Origin: Fimbriiglobus ruber
GTDB taxonomy: Bacteria; Planctomycetota; Planctomycetia; Gemmatales; Gemmataceae
Direction of reading: 5' to 3'
Assembly: GCF_002197845.1 (NCBI RefSeq)
Contig: NZ_NIDE01000016.1
Span: 1-32,873 of the forward strand
Length of the DNA: 32,873 bases
The notes under the pieces are model-generated. The model was not told where the DNA came from. It ran no database searches and worked only from the letters and a program-made list of their open reading frames with translations. Shown one piece after another: positions 16,954-27,470 of the stretch; positions within the stretch are counted from its first letter, which is position 1; every line of letters starts with the position of its first letter. The position numbers and the translations under genes are program-made.

Positions 16954-18054
16954 TTAAATGCCGCTATACCGAACGCAGGCCCACGGACGTTTCACCATCA
17001 CGCCGGCGGTGGCGTTCGAGTAGTCCTCCTCGTAGCCCTTCGTGAGCTGCTGCACGCCGAGCACCTGGAACTTGGCCGGGACGAGTTGGGCGAACGTCTT
17101 GCCGTCGTCCGAGGACAGGTCCCTCACCGCGTCGGCGTAGATGTAGAACACGTTCGCGCCGCCGTTCGCACCGTTCAGTTGCGGGGCCGACACGACCCGG
17201 CACTTCGGGTACGTCTGGCGGAGCCACTCGCGGACCGACAGGCCGAAGTCGGTGGTCACGGACAGGTACTGGTAGTCCGCCGTCGCCAGTGCCAGGGTCG
17301 TCGGCACGTCTTCCGGGTTAATGGTGTCCTGGGACTGGGTCTGGAGTTGGGCGAAGGCGGTGATCAGGTCGGCGGTGATCTCCTGGAAGTTCTTGGTCGA
17401 CCACAGGGTCGAACTACCCGTCCCGGACGCGGCCACGGTCTTGTAGGCGGGCAGGTTCGGGTCGTTCAGGAACCCGTAGGTGTAGTTATTCCCGGAGTTG
17501 TACCCGTAGAAACCCACCATGTTCCGCTGCTGCTCCAGGATCAGACCGCACGACTCGCGCTTGCGACCGGCGGTGTCCACCATGATCCGGGCCGAGCGTT
17601 TGGCTTCGAGGTAATCGACCCGCATTCCGAGCTCGAACCGGACCACCGTGCGGGGCACCCAGTTCTCGTTCCAGCTGGCCAGCGGGACGTTGGTCTCGTC
17701 GCCGTACGGCACCGCGGTCCCGGTGTTTTCGATGACGCCCTGGACGACCTCTTCGTCCTCCCAGTTGCCGGCGGTGTTGATGCCGATCAACTCGTCGATC
17801 TTGCGGGCGGCGGTCATAACGTACACGAAGCCGGGCAGGAACTGCTGGAGGAACTGGAGTTGGACGGGGATCGACGCGGTCGTCACGCCGGTCTGGATCG
17901 AGTCCGCCGCGAACCGGTCGGCCAGGCCGCCGGACATGATCTCGTCGAACCCGCCGAGGCCGATGCGGTGCAGGTCGTCGTAGTCCTCGACGTTCTTGAA
18001 CACGAGGGGTCGGACGCTGTGGCCATCCAACGCGGAGTGAGTAATGGTTTCCAT
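16954..18054 (-). CDS. Major capsid protein (DUF2184 family)
   Basis: This is a 366-residue intact ORF with AAGGAGACTCTCC before ATG 18054, one of the strongest ribosome sites here. Key stretches are ADSIQTGVTTASIPVQLQFL, RKIDELIGINTAGNWEDEEV, EQQRNMVGFYGYNSGNNYTY, GFLNDPNLPAY, TTLALATADYQYLS, REWLRQTYPKCRVVSAPQLN, and AGVMVKRPWACVRYSGI at the end. These follow the DUF2184 major capsid family of HK97 fold (GFxNDPxL, then SxxEWxxxTYPxxxixxxPEL, then R.P.xxxRxxGI). It forms the icosahedral shell. It lies downstream of scaffold and decoration genes. Confidence 0.85.
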   Translation of the reverse strand: METITHSALDGHSVRPLVFKNVEDYDDLHRIGLGGFDEIMSGGLADRFAADSIQTGVTTASIPVQLQFLQQFLPGFVYVMTAARKIDELIGINTAGNWEDEEVVQGVIENTGTAVPYGDETNVPLASWNENWVPRTVVRFELGMRVDYLEAKRSARIMVDTAGRKRESCGLILEQQRNMVGFYGYNSGNNYTYGFLNDPNLPAYKTVAASGTGSSTLWSTKNFQEITADLITAFAQLQTQSQDTINPEDVPTTLALATADYQYLSVTTDFGLSVREWLRQTYPKCRVVSAPQLNGANGGANVFYIYADAVRDLSSDDGKTFAQLVPAKFQVLGVQQLTKGYEEDYSNATAGVMVKRPWACVRYSGI

Positions 18055-18083
18055 GGAGAGTCTCCTTATGTGTTGGATGTGAT

Positions 18084-19061
18084 TTAGTTGGTCAGCTTGA
18101 TGACCGCGAGGCCGCCGGTGGTGTTGGTCGTGAACCGGTCGACCACGCAGTTCGGCACGAACAGGTTGGCCGGGCCGGTCATGGCCTCGGGGCTGCCCGA
18201 ACTGGCGACCGTCTGGCCGCTGGTGTTGAGCGTGTAGGTGCCGGTCCCGCCGGTGCCACTGCCGAACGCGGTGATGACCGTGTTGGGTGCCACGCCGGTG
18301 CCGAACACCTGCTGGCCGATGAGCACTTCACCGGAAGTCAGCGTGGCGATGTGGAGGGTGTCCACGCCAGTCGAAGTGGTGATGTAGGCGGCGGACGCGG
18401 CGAACGCCGGGGCCGGTTGGTTGGCCGCGGTCATGGCGGTGGCCGAGCCCACGGTCTGGCTGACGCTGATCGTGTACGTGCCGGTGTAGCCCGTACCCGT
18501 CCCCAGCGCGGTGATCCGGGTGCCCGGGGTGACGCCGGTGCCGGAGATCAACTGGCCGACGGCGAGTTGGCCGGCGGTCACGGCGGACACCGTGAGGGTG
18601 GTCGTGCTGATCGTGCCGGTGAAGCTCGTGGTCGGCGTGATGCTGTTCAGGTTGCCGGTGAGCGGGTCGTAGGTCACCAGGTCGCCGACGTTCGCGGGCC
18701 CGGGCAAGCTCACCCACCAGTAGCCCATCGTGGCGAGGAAACCGACCGAGTAGTCGGGAAGTACGAGGGTCGGGTTCAGTGGGCCGTTGGTCGTGCCGTA
18801 GGAGGCGTAGTCCTTGGGGTTGACCAGGATGCCGCCGAACACGCCCGATCCGCCGACGGTGGCGGTGCCGGCGACGGCGCTGTTGCCGGACGGTTCGGGG
18901 TTGCCGCCGCTGGAGACGGTAAACGCATTGCCGACGAGGTTCGGCGTGCCGCTCGAAAAGAGGTTGTACGGGGCGACGCGGTTGGGGCCTTCGAAGGCCA
19001 GTTCGCCGACGACGCCGGCGGCCGACCAGATGTTAACGGTAGATTGGAACGATGCAACCAT
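18084..19061 (-). CDS. Capsid decoration protein with two inserted beta modules
   Basis: This is a 325-residue intact ORF with AAGGAGA before ATG 19061. Residues 1-147 ([36 protein letters not shown], then [20 protein letters not shown]) and the C-terminal 25 residues ([20 protein letters not shown]) resemble the structural cement proteins encoded before DUF2184 capsids. Between them lie two related segments, residues about 148-211 and 233-296. Both have the form [31 protein letters not shown], then [16 protein letters not shown]. These look like beta-sandwich modules displayed from a surface loop. Function of the modules is unknown; surface attachment is a guess. Confidence 0.65.
   Translation of the reverse strand: MVASFQSTVNIWSAAGVVGELAFEGPNRVAPYNLFSSGTPNLVGNAFTVSSGGNPEPSGNSAVAGTATVGGSGVFGGILVNPKDYASYGTTNGPLNPTLVLPDYSVGFLATMGYWWVSLPGPANVGDLVTYDPLTGNLNSITPTTSFTGTISTTTLTVSAVTAGQLAVGQLISGTGVTPGTRITALGTGTGYTGTYTISVSQTVGSATAMTAANQPAPAFAASAAYITTSTGVDTLHIATLTSGEVLIGQQVFGTGVAPNTVITAFGSGTGGTGTYTLNTSGQTVASSGSPEAMTGPANLFVPNCVVDRFTTNTTGGLAVIKLTN
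18174..18365 (-). repeat. Decoration protein module, second copy
   Basis: Residues about 233-296: [36 protein letters not shown], then [13 protein letters not shown]. It aligns along its full length with the copy at 18429-18620; the V-GTGVxPxTxITAxGxGTG core is shared. Confidence 0.65.
18429..18620 (-). repeat. Decoration protein module, first copy
   Basis: Residues about 148-211: [35 protein letters not shown], then [13 protein letters not shown]. Partner of the copy at 18174-18365. Confidence 0.65.
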
Positions 19062-19089
19062 GATGGGTTCTCCTTGGGGGTTTGGACCG

Positions 19090-20796
<1,707 letters not shown>

Positions 20797-21642
20797 CTAA
20801 TCCTCGTTAAATTGCAAAATTGGCTGGGCCCTGCACGCACATCCTGGCAACTCACCGGGTTTCACGTTTTTCTTCACGGCGGAATCGTAAAGCCCCTCGG
20901 AAATGTTGAACGGTTTGCCGTCCATATCGATGTGCGTCTTGCGCGGATGTCTTGAGCCTGAAGTATGACGCCAGATCGCGGAGGTGATACCGACACGCTT
21001 CATTCGCTCGAAACTCAGCGCCGTCATTGCCTTTTTTGTTTGATCCTGGGCGATAAACCGGGCCCGCCGCAGAGTAATCCCCTTGTGCTTTTGCAGGTAC
21101 GGCACCAGGTCTTGCATCCCGTTGCCGGTGGTGATCGACCGCATCACAGCACCCTGGACGCCACTCAGATACTGGGCCGGGATGGACTTGATGAGCCCGA
21201 CGTTCTCCGCCACGGTGGCGGTCAGGATGTCGTTCAGCGGACCCGAGTTGATCGTTTTCGTCGGGAGCGTAAGTTCGTCGCTCAGGTGCCGAATGCTCGA
21301 TTTCACAGCGATGTCGCTGGACTTGTTCGATTCCCGGGCGAACTCTTCGGCCATCGGCCGGGAGAGGGAGGCGAACAGGTCGGTGTACTTCTTGATGAGG
21401 GCGTTCGTCAGGATGCGGGCCTGACTCGATATGCTCGCGTCCTGGGCGAAGTATTCCTCGGCATGCTCGGTCTTGAAGAGCTTCTTCAGTTCTAGTTCCG
21501 TCTCGGCAATCATCCTTGCGATGAGGACGTGCAGGGCGTTGTAGTAACGCTGCTCGATTGCGGCGGACGGGGTCAGAGGTTTGCCCTTAACGATGCCCTT
21601 CTGCGAACGATTCGACCAGGGCTGCTTGCGAATCGTCTGCAT
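20797..21642 (-). CDS. Mu F-like phage head morphogenesis protein
   Basis: The start I choose is ATG 21642 (MQTIRKQPWSNRSQKGIVKG), which shares a base with the HNH gene stop (TAATG); a longer upstream frame overlaps that gene. The protein of 281 residues has a helical middle (ESNKSSDIAVKSSIRHLSDE) and the typical C-terminal Mu F end: ARFIAQDQTKKAMTALSFER, IWRHTSGSRHPRKTHIDMDG, then PGELPGCACRAQPIL. SxHPRxxHxxxDGK and the GCxCxxxP ending are diagnostic. It is a minor head protein needed for assembly, placed between portal and protease as usual. It ends TAG immediately before the next ATG. Confidence 0.8.
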   Translation of the reverse strand: MQTIRKQPWSNRSQKGIVKGKPLTPSAAIEQRYYNALHVLIARMIAETELELKKLFKTEHAEEYFAQDASISSQARILTNALIKKYTDLFASLSRPMAEEFARESNKSSDIAVKSSIRHLSDELTLPTKTINSGPLNDILTATVAENVGLIKSIPAQYLSGVQGAVMRSITTGNGMQDLVPYLQKHKGITLRRARFIAQDQTKKAMTALSFERMKRVGITSAIWRHTSGSRHPRKTHIDMDGKPFNISEGLYDSAVKKNVKPGELPGCACRAQPILQFNED

Positions 21643-21935
21643 TATGCGGCCTTGGCCAACGGAGCCTTTTCTTTGATGTTGTTCCAAGAGTTGTTCAGTT
21701 TGTTGCCGTCGGCGTGAACGATCTCGTGAGCCGGCCATTCCCCCGTCATGATGAGCCATGCAAGCTGATCGGCGGGATAGACGGTGCCGTCGATTTCGGC
21801 CTGGAGATAGCCATCTTCATGCGTGCCAGAACGGGGCGACACGTCCCCAAGCCACGTTTGCCAAACAAACGGCTCTTTTAACTCATAGGACTTGTAATAA
21901 AGCAGCGATCTGACTCGTTCTGCGGTGGGTTTCAT
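21642..21935 (-). CDS. HNH endonuclease-like protein
   Basis: This is a 97-residue ORF with GAAGGAG upstream of ATG 21935, inserted between portal and Mu F-like genes. DGYLQAEIDGTVYPADQLAW, LIMTGEWPAHEIVHADGNKL, NNSWNNI follows the HNH_3 pattern: GYxxxxxDGxxYxxHRLAWLxxxGxWPxxxxxHxDGxxxNNxxxNL. The second His (H74) and the Asn pair (N81-N82) are present. At the first position the usual His is replaced by Asp56-Gln57, so catalysis may be altered. Free-standing HNH genes in structural blocks are usually homing elements, though some HNH proteins assist packaging. Confidence 0.65.
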   Translation of the reverse strand: MKPTAERVRSLLYYKSYELKEPFVWQTWLGDVSPRSGTHEDGYLQAEIDGTVYPADQLAWLIMTGEWPAHEIVHADGNKLNNSWNNIKEKAPLAKAA

Positions 21936-21949
21936 CTTGGCTTCTCCTT

Positions 21950-23509
21950 CTATTCGGCCGTTTCATTCTCGCCCGGATTCACTTCCGATTCCGACAACTG
22001 AGCCGCGAGTGCCGCCTGAAATTCCCGATCGCCCGGTCCATTTGGCACCACCGGGTCCATCCCGTTTAAGCCCGAGTCTGGATCGGCAATCAGCCGCTGG
22101 CGAATGTCTGTGCCGTCGATGGCGCCGGCCTCTGAGAGGTGGGCGTCGGTTTGGGCCTTCTTCAGGTTCACCTCGGCCTGCTCGTCCGCAGTTAAGGCAT
22201 CGACCGGTTTCCAGACCGCTTCCGTATTAAATGCGGCGATCTTGAACTTCGGGGCGACGTGCGAACGGATCAGGAGCAAATGGTGACGGTTCACCAGTGG
22301 TGAGAGGTCGTGCTGCTGGATGCTTTCCAGTTCCTCGTGGTAGCTCGATTCCTCAAATTCGCCGGTCGCGTTGAAGCCCTTGGGACTCGTTCCCAGAAGT
22401 TTGGTCGCCGGGACGGACGCGGCGGCCGCCACGAGCTGGTATTGCGTCATGATGGCGGCATCGAGGTCGGCCAGCGCCGTGTCGTACTGCTGGACCTCGT
22501 CCGCCTCGCCGATGATCTTCACCCCGAAGTTGTTCATCAACTCCGTCCACAACGTCATCCTGGCGTTGAACGCCTCCGGGTTGGCGACCGCCTGGGTGAT
22601 GTCGCATTTGAGAACGGTCAGCCGCTTGGTCATGGCCAGCATGGGAGCCTCGTTGGCTGTCCGCTCGGCCGCGTACACCCGCTCCGCGATCTTTTGCGGG
22701 ACCGGGATGCCTCCGTACAAATAAGCAGGCTTCAAGATGTCCGGCAGGTTGTCGTTGCGGAAGATGACCAGGTGAGTGCGGTGGACCCGCTTTCCGTTCA
22801 CCCGCCACCACGTCGGTTCGTAGAAATCGGCGGCCGCGGGGTTGCCCGCCGCTTCCCCGCCGAGTTCGGGGGTGATCCAGTACGGGTCGATTTGCGAGAT
22901 CCCTTTGTAGCTCCCCGGTTTCACCCCGTCCGGGTTGAATGGTTTCGTGTAATAGTCCGGATCGTTGGAGTCGACCAGGAAGAGCGCGATGCGAATGCCG
23001 AACACGCGCCCCAGATCGACCATCTCGACGCAGTTGCGGAGGACCTCGAACTTTTTGTCCTGCTCGCGGATGTAGTCGAGTACCTCAGCTTCAACCTCGG
23101 TGCCGTCGTTGACGCTGATCTCGTACCCGTTGCGGACCGCGTCCTTGGCCGGCATCGCGCAGGCTTTCTTGACCAACCAGTTCTGGCTGATCAGGGCGGC
23201 GGCTTGGTACCCGATGAACCCCTGCCCGCAGTACCAGGCGAACTGTGTATCGGGAATGAACCCACCGAGTCCGACACCGTTCTTGAGCCGGGCGGTGTCG
23301 CCGCTGTCCATCGCGAGAGACTGACCGTTCTCGTCGACCGGCTTCAGATCTTCGATCGTCCGCTGAAACGTGAGGGCCATTTGGTCCTGCATCCGCCGGA
23401 ATCGCTGAACGGTATTGTCACGAGCCGGAAACGTGCCCTCGGTGGAAAAGAAACTGTTACGTGGGAGTACGGACGGAACCGAAGGTGCTTTCGACTTCCA
23501 AGGCCACAT
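21950..23509 (-). CDS. Portal protein (DUF1073 family)
   Basis: This is a 519-residue intact ORF, ATG 23509, seven bases after the terminase stop. Features are [120 protein letters not shown] and [20 protein letters not shown]. All are signature parts of the DUF1073 portal family of myoviruses and related phages (IAxxPAxDAxRxGxE, then PxTxLxGxxPxGFNATGExE). It forms the dodecameric gate at one capsid vertex. The C-terminus is acidic. It ends TAG. Confidence 0.85.
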   Translation of the reverse strand: MWPWKSKAPSVPSVLPRNSFFSTEGTFPARDNTVQRFRRMQDQMALTFQRTIEDLKPVDENGQSLAMDSGDTARLKNGVGLGGFIPDTQFAWYCGQGFIGYQAAALISQNWLVKKACAMPAKDAVRNGYEISVNDGTEVEAEVLDYIREQDKKFEVLRNCVEMVDLGRVFGIRIALFLVDSNDPDYYTKPFNPDGVKPGSYKGISQIDPYWITPELGGEAAGNPAAADFYEPTWWRVNGKRVHRTHLVIFRNDNLPDILKPAYLYGGIPVPQKIAERVYAAERTANEAPMLAMTKRLTVLKCDITQAVANPEAFNARMTLWTELMNNFGVKIIGEADEVQQYDTALADLDAAIMTQYQLVAAAASVPATKLLGTSPKGFNATGEFEESSYHEELESIQQHDLSPLVNRHHLLLIRSHVAPKFKIAAFNTEAVWKPVDALTADEQAEVNLKKAQTDAHLSEAGAIDGTDIRQRLIADPDSGLNGMDPVVPNGPGDREFQAALAAQLSESEVNPGENETAE

Positions 23510-23516
23510 GAAGATC

Positions 23517-25055
23517 CTACGTTACGTCAAAGAATGATTTCGGCTTCGCCGCCAGCATGTCGGCGATGGCGTCGCACATCGGGTCGATCTGGTCGTCATG
23601 GGCGTGGCTGTCGTCGGCCGTGAACGCCTCGCATTCGACCAGGAAGTCGCTCACGAAAGCCGCCTCTTCGGGGAGGACTACGAACCCGGCTTCGATGAAC
23701 CCGACGGCGTCCATGACCCGGGTGAGTTTGTCTTTGTTGCGCTCCATCCCGCGCACGGGAATCCGCTCGGTGCGTTTGATCTCCTGAATCAGCCCGGTGC
23801 CGCTCGATTTGTCTTCCACCACCAGTTCCCGCAGGACTCCAAGGCCGGTGACGGCGTGGTGTTTGTTCCAGAAGTCGATCGCCTGGCGCTTCAATTCCGG
23901 GGCTTCCCACTTTCCCCGCAGGAGGTCGAGCAGGTGGATTTTCTTGTCCTCGCCGTACCCCCAGCACTCGAACACCGTGTAGTCGTTACGTTCTGCCGTC
24001 TTCTGGGCCGTGTCGCCGTAAATCTTCCGAAAGAGGATCTTCGGCGGGTTCGCTCGGGGGAACCAAAGTCCCTTGATGATGTTGCCGCCGATGGCCGTGG
24101 GTGCCTGCTGGTACTAGCTGGAGAACACGTGCCGACTTACTCGTTTGCCGTCAGGATCGGTGCCGTTTCCGGCTTCCAGCGCGAGGAGATCTCCCAAGGG
24201 CTCCTTGTACGGCCAGTACGAGAATCGTCCCTTGTCGTCGCGCTCGTCGCTGATCACGAGGGAGCGGAGTCGTTCGGGTAGTGTCGCGACGTAAGCGTCG
24301 TCGATGACCGCTGGAATGATCAAGAATTCCCATTTGCCGGGCAGGTTGCCGCCCTTAATGAACCCCGTGGGGTCGTTCTCGCCGACCCGCTGCATGATCA
24401 GGACCACCGGGGTGGCCGGATTCGCTTTCCGCGACTTGACGGTACTGAGTAGTTTTCGGTTCGCGGCCTTGATCGCGGCCGGGCTGTAGGCATCGTCGGC
24501 CTTGATAATATCGTCCAGGATGATCGCGCCCTGGAATCCGGGGGCCATATGACCTGCACGGAAGCCGGTGATCTGCCCGCCAAGGGAGACGGCATACACG
24601 CCGCCGGCCTTCTTTCCGTCGACCAGGACGTTCCACCGCTTCTTGGCCTTGGCGTCGTCGGCCACCTTCAGGGGCCACAGCGCCTGGTACTCGTCGCTCT
24701 GAACGATGTCCCGGGCCGTCTGCGAGTTGAGCAGGGCGAGATCGTCGCCCGAGGTGATGTGCAGGAAGCGAGCATTCGGGTTCAGCGAGAGGCCGCGGGC
24801 GATAAAGCTGATGACCGCGTTCTCGGTCTTACTGCTTCCGGGCGCGACGTTAATGACCAGATTCTCGCACTGCCCGTCAATCACTCGTTGGATGGCGTCG
24901 GCGATCAGGAAGTGGTGCCAGTTAAGCCGGAACTTAATTCCCTGTCGCTGCTTGAAGAAATACCGGGTGAAGAACAGGTGATCCAGTTCGCACTCAGCCT
25001 TGATGACCGCCTGGCGGAGTTCGTCGGGAGTGGCTCTCGGCTCAGAACTCGTCAC
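23517..25055 (-). CDS. terL: Large terminase (TerL), interrupted by an in-frame TAG
   Basis: ATG 25055 overlaps the small terminase by 14 bases. Residues 70-77 (VAPGSSKT) are the ATPase Walker A site and 177-182 (AIILDD) Walker B. Codon 314 (24116-24114) is TAG. The same frame then continues unbroken to TAG at 23519-23517, giving 512 codons, the usual size. After the amber come [20 protein letters not shown] and [20 protein letters not shown], the nuclease domain with its first catalytic Asp (D348). Related terminases read FxxQYQQxP exactly here, so TAG replaces a Gln codon by one base (CAG to TAG). If TAG is a true stop, a nuclease-less 313-residue product results. Confidence 0.85.
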
Positions 25056-25671
25056 GAACTTGCTGAATGATGTCCTTCACGGCCTCGGCGGTGACGGCGA
25101 TCACGGCCGATGGGAGGGGCGTCCCGTTCGGACCGGAGATCTCGGTCTTGTCGGTGAACATTCCCAGGTGGCGGGCAAGGGAATCGAGGGCGCCCTTCTT
25201 GTCCGTAAGTTTGATTTTGTGCAGGCGGGTCGAGAGGTCTGCGTGTGCCCGTTTCAGAGCCCCGCCGTGCGGCTGGGATTCGTATTCGTCAGATGCCTCG
25301 CCGAACACCCGTTTGACTTCCACCTCCAAGCCGGAAATGGCCGCTGCGGTGTCGTCGTCCATCTCGTGGATCGGTTTCAGATTCCCGTCCGAATCGAATG
25401 CTTTGCGGATGTCGAGGAATGCGAGTTTGGCGTACTCGGCGACGACACGATCGATGGTGACTTCGTGACGCTTCAGGTGAAGCCGTTGTAAATCTTCGAT
25501 TCTTAGGGCGACTTTAGGGTTTTGAAGCAATCGACAGGCCTCGACCCCGATCGCCTCGGGGCTCATGTTTTCGGCGTCATATGCCTGGCGGTACGCTTCG
25601 CTCGCGTTCCCGAGTTCGATGTACTTCTGGCAGAATTTTTCTTGTTTGGGCGTGGGGTGGTCGGAGGTCAT
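25042..25671 (-). CDS. terS: Small terminase subunit (TerS)
   Basis: This is a 209-residue intact ORF; ATG 25671 overlaps the previous stop (ATGA). The N-terminus [57 protein letters not shown] is the terminase_2 DNA-binding domain. The following [20 protein letters not shown] and [16 protein letters not shown] are also standard. It recognises the packaging site and recruits TerL, whose gene follows. The C-terminal [15 protein letters not shown] is helical, probably the TerL contact. Confidence 0.85.
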   Translation of the reverse strand: MTSDHPTPKQEKFCQKYIELGNASEAYRQAYDAENMSPEAIGVEACRLLQNPKVALRIEDLQRLHLKRHEVTIDRVVAEYAKLAFLDIRKAFDSDGNLKPIHEMDDDTAAAISGLEVEVKRVFGEASDEYESQPHGGALKRAHADLSTRLHKIKLTDKKGALDSLARHLGMFTDKTEISGPNGTPLPSAVIAVTAEAVKDIIQQVRDEF

Positions 25672-25877
25672 AAACGAGCTTGCTCTGAATTCTTTTTGTA
25701 CGTCTTGTAGGCTGGGGTTCTCTTAACGAACCGCATTACGGCCTTAAAGCAGATTTGACACATCGTGAGCCGGCGGAAGTCGAGCGGATCGTCGGGATAC
25801 GCGAGAGGAAACCGTTTCGTGTGCTTGAGTGTTTTGCAGGCCGAGCATTCTCTGGAATTGACTCTGCTGCTGGTCAT
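25668..25877 (-). CDS. Small zinc-ribbon protein
   Basis: This 69-residue ORF (ATG 25877) is the first gene of the late operon and overlaps terS as ATGA. RECSACKTLKHTKRFPLAYP and LTMCQICFKAVMRF give two CxxC pairs about 28 residues apart, a four-cysteine zinc-binding arrangement. The remainder is basic ([18 protein letters not shown]). It may bind DNA or help packaging; I know no family name. The ribosome site is weak. Confidence 0.5.
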   Translation of the reverse strand: MTSSRVNSRECSACKTLKHTKRFPLAYPDDPLDFRRLTMCQICFKAVMRFVKRTPAYKTYKKNSEQARL

Positions 25878-25916
25878 TCACAAGCCCGATGTCATGATTC
25901 GCCCATTATGGATAAT

Positions 25917-25946
25917 ATTATCGCATTATTTCGCGCATTCGTGCAA
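25917..25946 (-). promoter_or_regulatory. Possible promoter of the packaging/structural operon
   Basis: On the minus strand TTGCAC (25946-25941), 18 bases, then GATAAT (25922-25917). It lies in an unusually AT-rich 110-base gap just before the zinc-ribbon and terminase genes. The -10 is good (5 of 6), the -35 poor (3 of 6), consistent with an activated late promoter. Confidence 0.4.
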
Positions 25947-25986
25947 CGGGTTTTTTATTATTTTCAAATCGACGCCTACGCCGCCC

Positions 25987-26382
25987 TTATTTCACCTTGC
26001 CGCATTCGATCGCATGCGTCAGCCCGTGTACCCCAAACCGGAACCGCTCACGGCAGGTGTTCGGCGCTAATCCCACGCGGCCCGCGATGCTCCGCCAAGA
26101 CCGGTTTTCCGCGCGATACCAAATGATCCTGGAGTATTCCGCATCCTCGCCGTACTGCGATAGCCACGCCATCCAACGGATCACCTGGTCCATCTGGGTG
26201 AGTTGCCGCGCCGTGGGAACGATCTTCGGCTGGACGGGGTCGGTGTACCCGTAAGCGTCCATGAAATTCAGAACCACCTCGGGCCAGTTGCAGAAGCGGG
26301 ATTTCACGCCGACGCGGGGAAGCTTTTTGAGAGTGCGGGTGGCCCGTTCGATCTGGTCCATGACTTCGACGGCATCAAGCAT
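25987..26382 (-). CDS. DUF6362 helix-turn-helix protein
   Basis: This is a 131-residue intact ORF, ATG 26382. DQIERATRTLKKLPRVGVKS, WPEVVLNFMDAYGY, PTARQLTQMDQVIRWMAWLS, RIIWYRAENRSWRSIAGRVG and CRERFRFGVHGLTHAI follow the DUF6362 family: ExAxxTLRRLP...WPxVVxxxxxAYG...PxxxxIxRMDExLxWLxWL...RIxWxRAxGxxWRxIAxRxGxSRxTxxRR. The last 45 residues form a helix-turn-helix. The family often precedes terminase genes, so a late regulatory role is possible. Confidence 0.65.
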   Translation of the reverse strand: MLDAVEVMDQIERATRTLKKLPRVGVKSRFCNWPEVVLNFMDAYGYTDPVQPKIVPTARQLTQMDQVIRWMAWLSQYGEDAEYSRIIWYRAENRSWRSIAGRVGLAPNTCRERFRFGVHGLTHAIECGKVK

Positions 26383-26451
26383 TCAAATCGATTCCCCCGC
26401 GTTTGCCGAAGTGTAGCGCGGCACAAGCGGAAGCGCAAGCGGTAGTGTTGC

Positions 26452-26781
26452 TTACAATTCGACCCACATTCTGAGGTATTTGACCCGTTGCTCGTCGAAG
26501 AACTCCTTGCCTGCGAAGTGGCTCTCCCCATGCTGGTGTTGGAGGAGATGTTCCGCTTGAGTCATTGGCACGCACGCATACTCGCCCTTGAATCCAGTTC
26601 CAGATTCCCCCGCCCGGCGGATATGGGCAGCAACGCACCGGCCTTCCCCGGAATCCAAGAACTCGCTGAACCGACCGGAAATGCAAGACGGTTTCTTCTG
26701 GACCCATTCCCGGAACTGCTTGTCGGTGCCCTTTGCGCGGGCACGGTCGAGGAGGGCCGACAGTTCCGCGCCCTGGCTCAC
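26452..26781 (-). CDS. DUF968/Ref-like HNH-type nuclease
   Basis: This is a 109-residue ORF starting GTG 26781 (GTGA overlap). KKPSCISGRFSEFLDSGEGR, CVAAHIRRAGESGTGFKGEY, ACVPMTQAEHLLQHQHGESH and FAGKEFFDEQRVKYLRMWV resemble small phage proteins of the DUF968/Ref type. In these, CxxAHxRR, GTGxKPxYxxVPLxxxxHxxQHxxGE and WFDxxxxxYxxxW form a zinc-bound HNH fold. The histidines and cysteines are kept here. It is probably a recombination or replication nuclease. Next to it are replication genes. Confidence 0.55.
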   Translation of the reverse strand: MSQGAELSALLDRARAKGTDKQFREWVQKKPSCISGRFSEFLDSGEGRCVAAHIRRAGESGTGFKGEYACVPMTQAEHLLQHQHGESHFAGKEFFDEQRVKYLRMWVEL

Positions 26782-27470
26782 GCCGCAACCTCAACCGAAA
26801 CACCATGTTCACGGGCAAACTGCTCGACATCCTCCGTAGACGCCCCGGATTCTCGCATGGCCGTGATCGTGGCCCGGACTTTCTCTTCGGTCGTCCGCAA
26901 GGGTGGCTCGATTCCCTTTACGATCCGAGCTTCGTGGAGGAGTTTGGCCAATCGCTTGCACTCCTTGCGAAAGTCAATCAGTTCGATGCGGAGACGCCGA
27001 TTTTCCTGCTGCACCTCTTCGGCCTGCCGTGCGTCGTGTGGCCCCTCGAACTCTTCCCGCTGTTGGGCTTCGTACTCCCGTAGGTATTGCCAGTCCTCCG
27101 GTGAGCGGTCCTCGCCGGCTTTCTTCTGAATCGCGATGTAAACCGCCTGCGACAACGGCGGTTTGCCATTCCGCTTGATGAGCCCGACAATGTCGGCCGG
27201 CGTCGGGAATTCTTGGGATCGTTCCAGCCAAACCTCAAACGCCCGCGTGACGGCGTTCGCGGGGAATTTGCCCAGGATCGAGTGGAACGTCTGGTTAATG
27301 ATCTCGATGTTTTCCGGCTGGCGACCGTAGAGTTTTTGGATGACGAAACAGCCGGCAATCAGGCCGTCAAGTCGATCCTGAGCTTCCCTGTTCTCGCGCA
27401 GCGCGGGCACGGGCAGTGCCTTCACGGAGGATATCAACTGTTGATGGCTTTCCGGTTGGGTGTTTGGCAT
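26778..27470 (-). CDS. Phage replication accessory protein with coiled coil
   Basis: This is a 230-residue intact ORF. ATG 27470 has AAAGGAGACC before it, so I keep this start although it overlaps the upstream gene by 104 bases. The N-terminal half is an all-helical domain ending SILGKFPANAVTRAFEVWLE, EFPTPADIVGLIKRNG, a layout seen in phage replication organisers or helicase-loader-like proteins. Residues about 135-185 (QQREEFEGPHDARQAEEVQQ, ENRRLRIELIDFRKECKRLA) are coiled coil. The C-terminus, ATITAMRESGASTEDVEQFA, is another helix pair. The replication role is inferred from context. Confidence 0.5.
   Translation of the reverse strand: MPNTQPESHQQLISSVKALPVPALRENREAQDRLDGLIAGCFVIQKLYGRQPENIEIINQTFHSILGKFPANAVTRAFEVWLERSQEFPTPADIVGLIKRNGKPPLSQAVYIAIQKKAGEDRSPEDWQYLREYEAQQREEFEGPHDARQAEEVQQENRRLRIELIDFRKECKRLAKLLHEARIVKGIEPPLRTTEEKVRATITAMRESGASTEDVEQFAREHGVSVEVAA

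Noticed and set aside
17086-18087. Plus-strand ORF of 333 residues
   Set aside because: Shadow of the major capsid gene; His/Val/Gly-rich without recognisable domains.
22310-23623. Plus-strand ORF of 437 residues
   Set aside because: Lies opposite the DUF1073 portal gene, whose motifs are unambiguous; its own composition is typical of an antisense frame in GC-rich DNA.
23517-25055. TAG reassigned to Gln throughout the genome (code 15)
   Set aside because: TAG ends the tail tube, J, portal, Mu-F-like, Tad2-like and VRR-NUC genes at the expected protein ends, several times right beside the next start codon; reassignment would run these into neighbouring genes.
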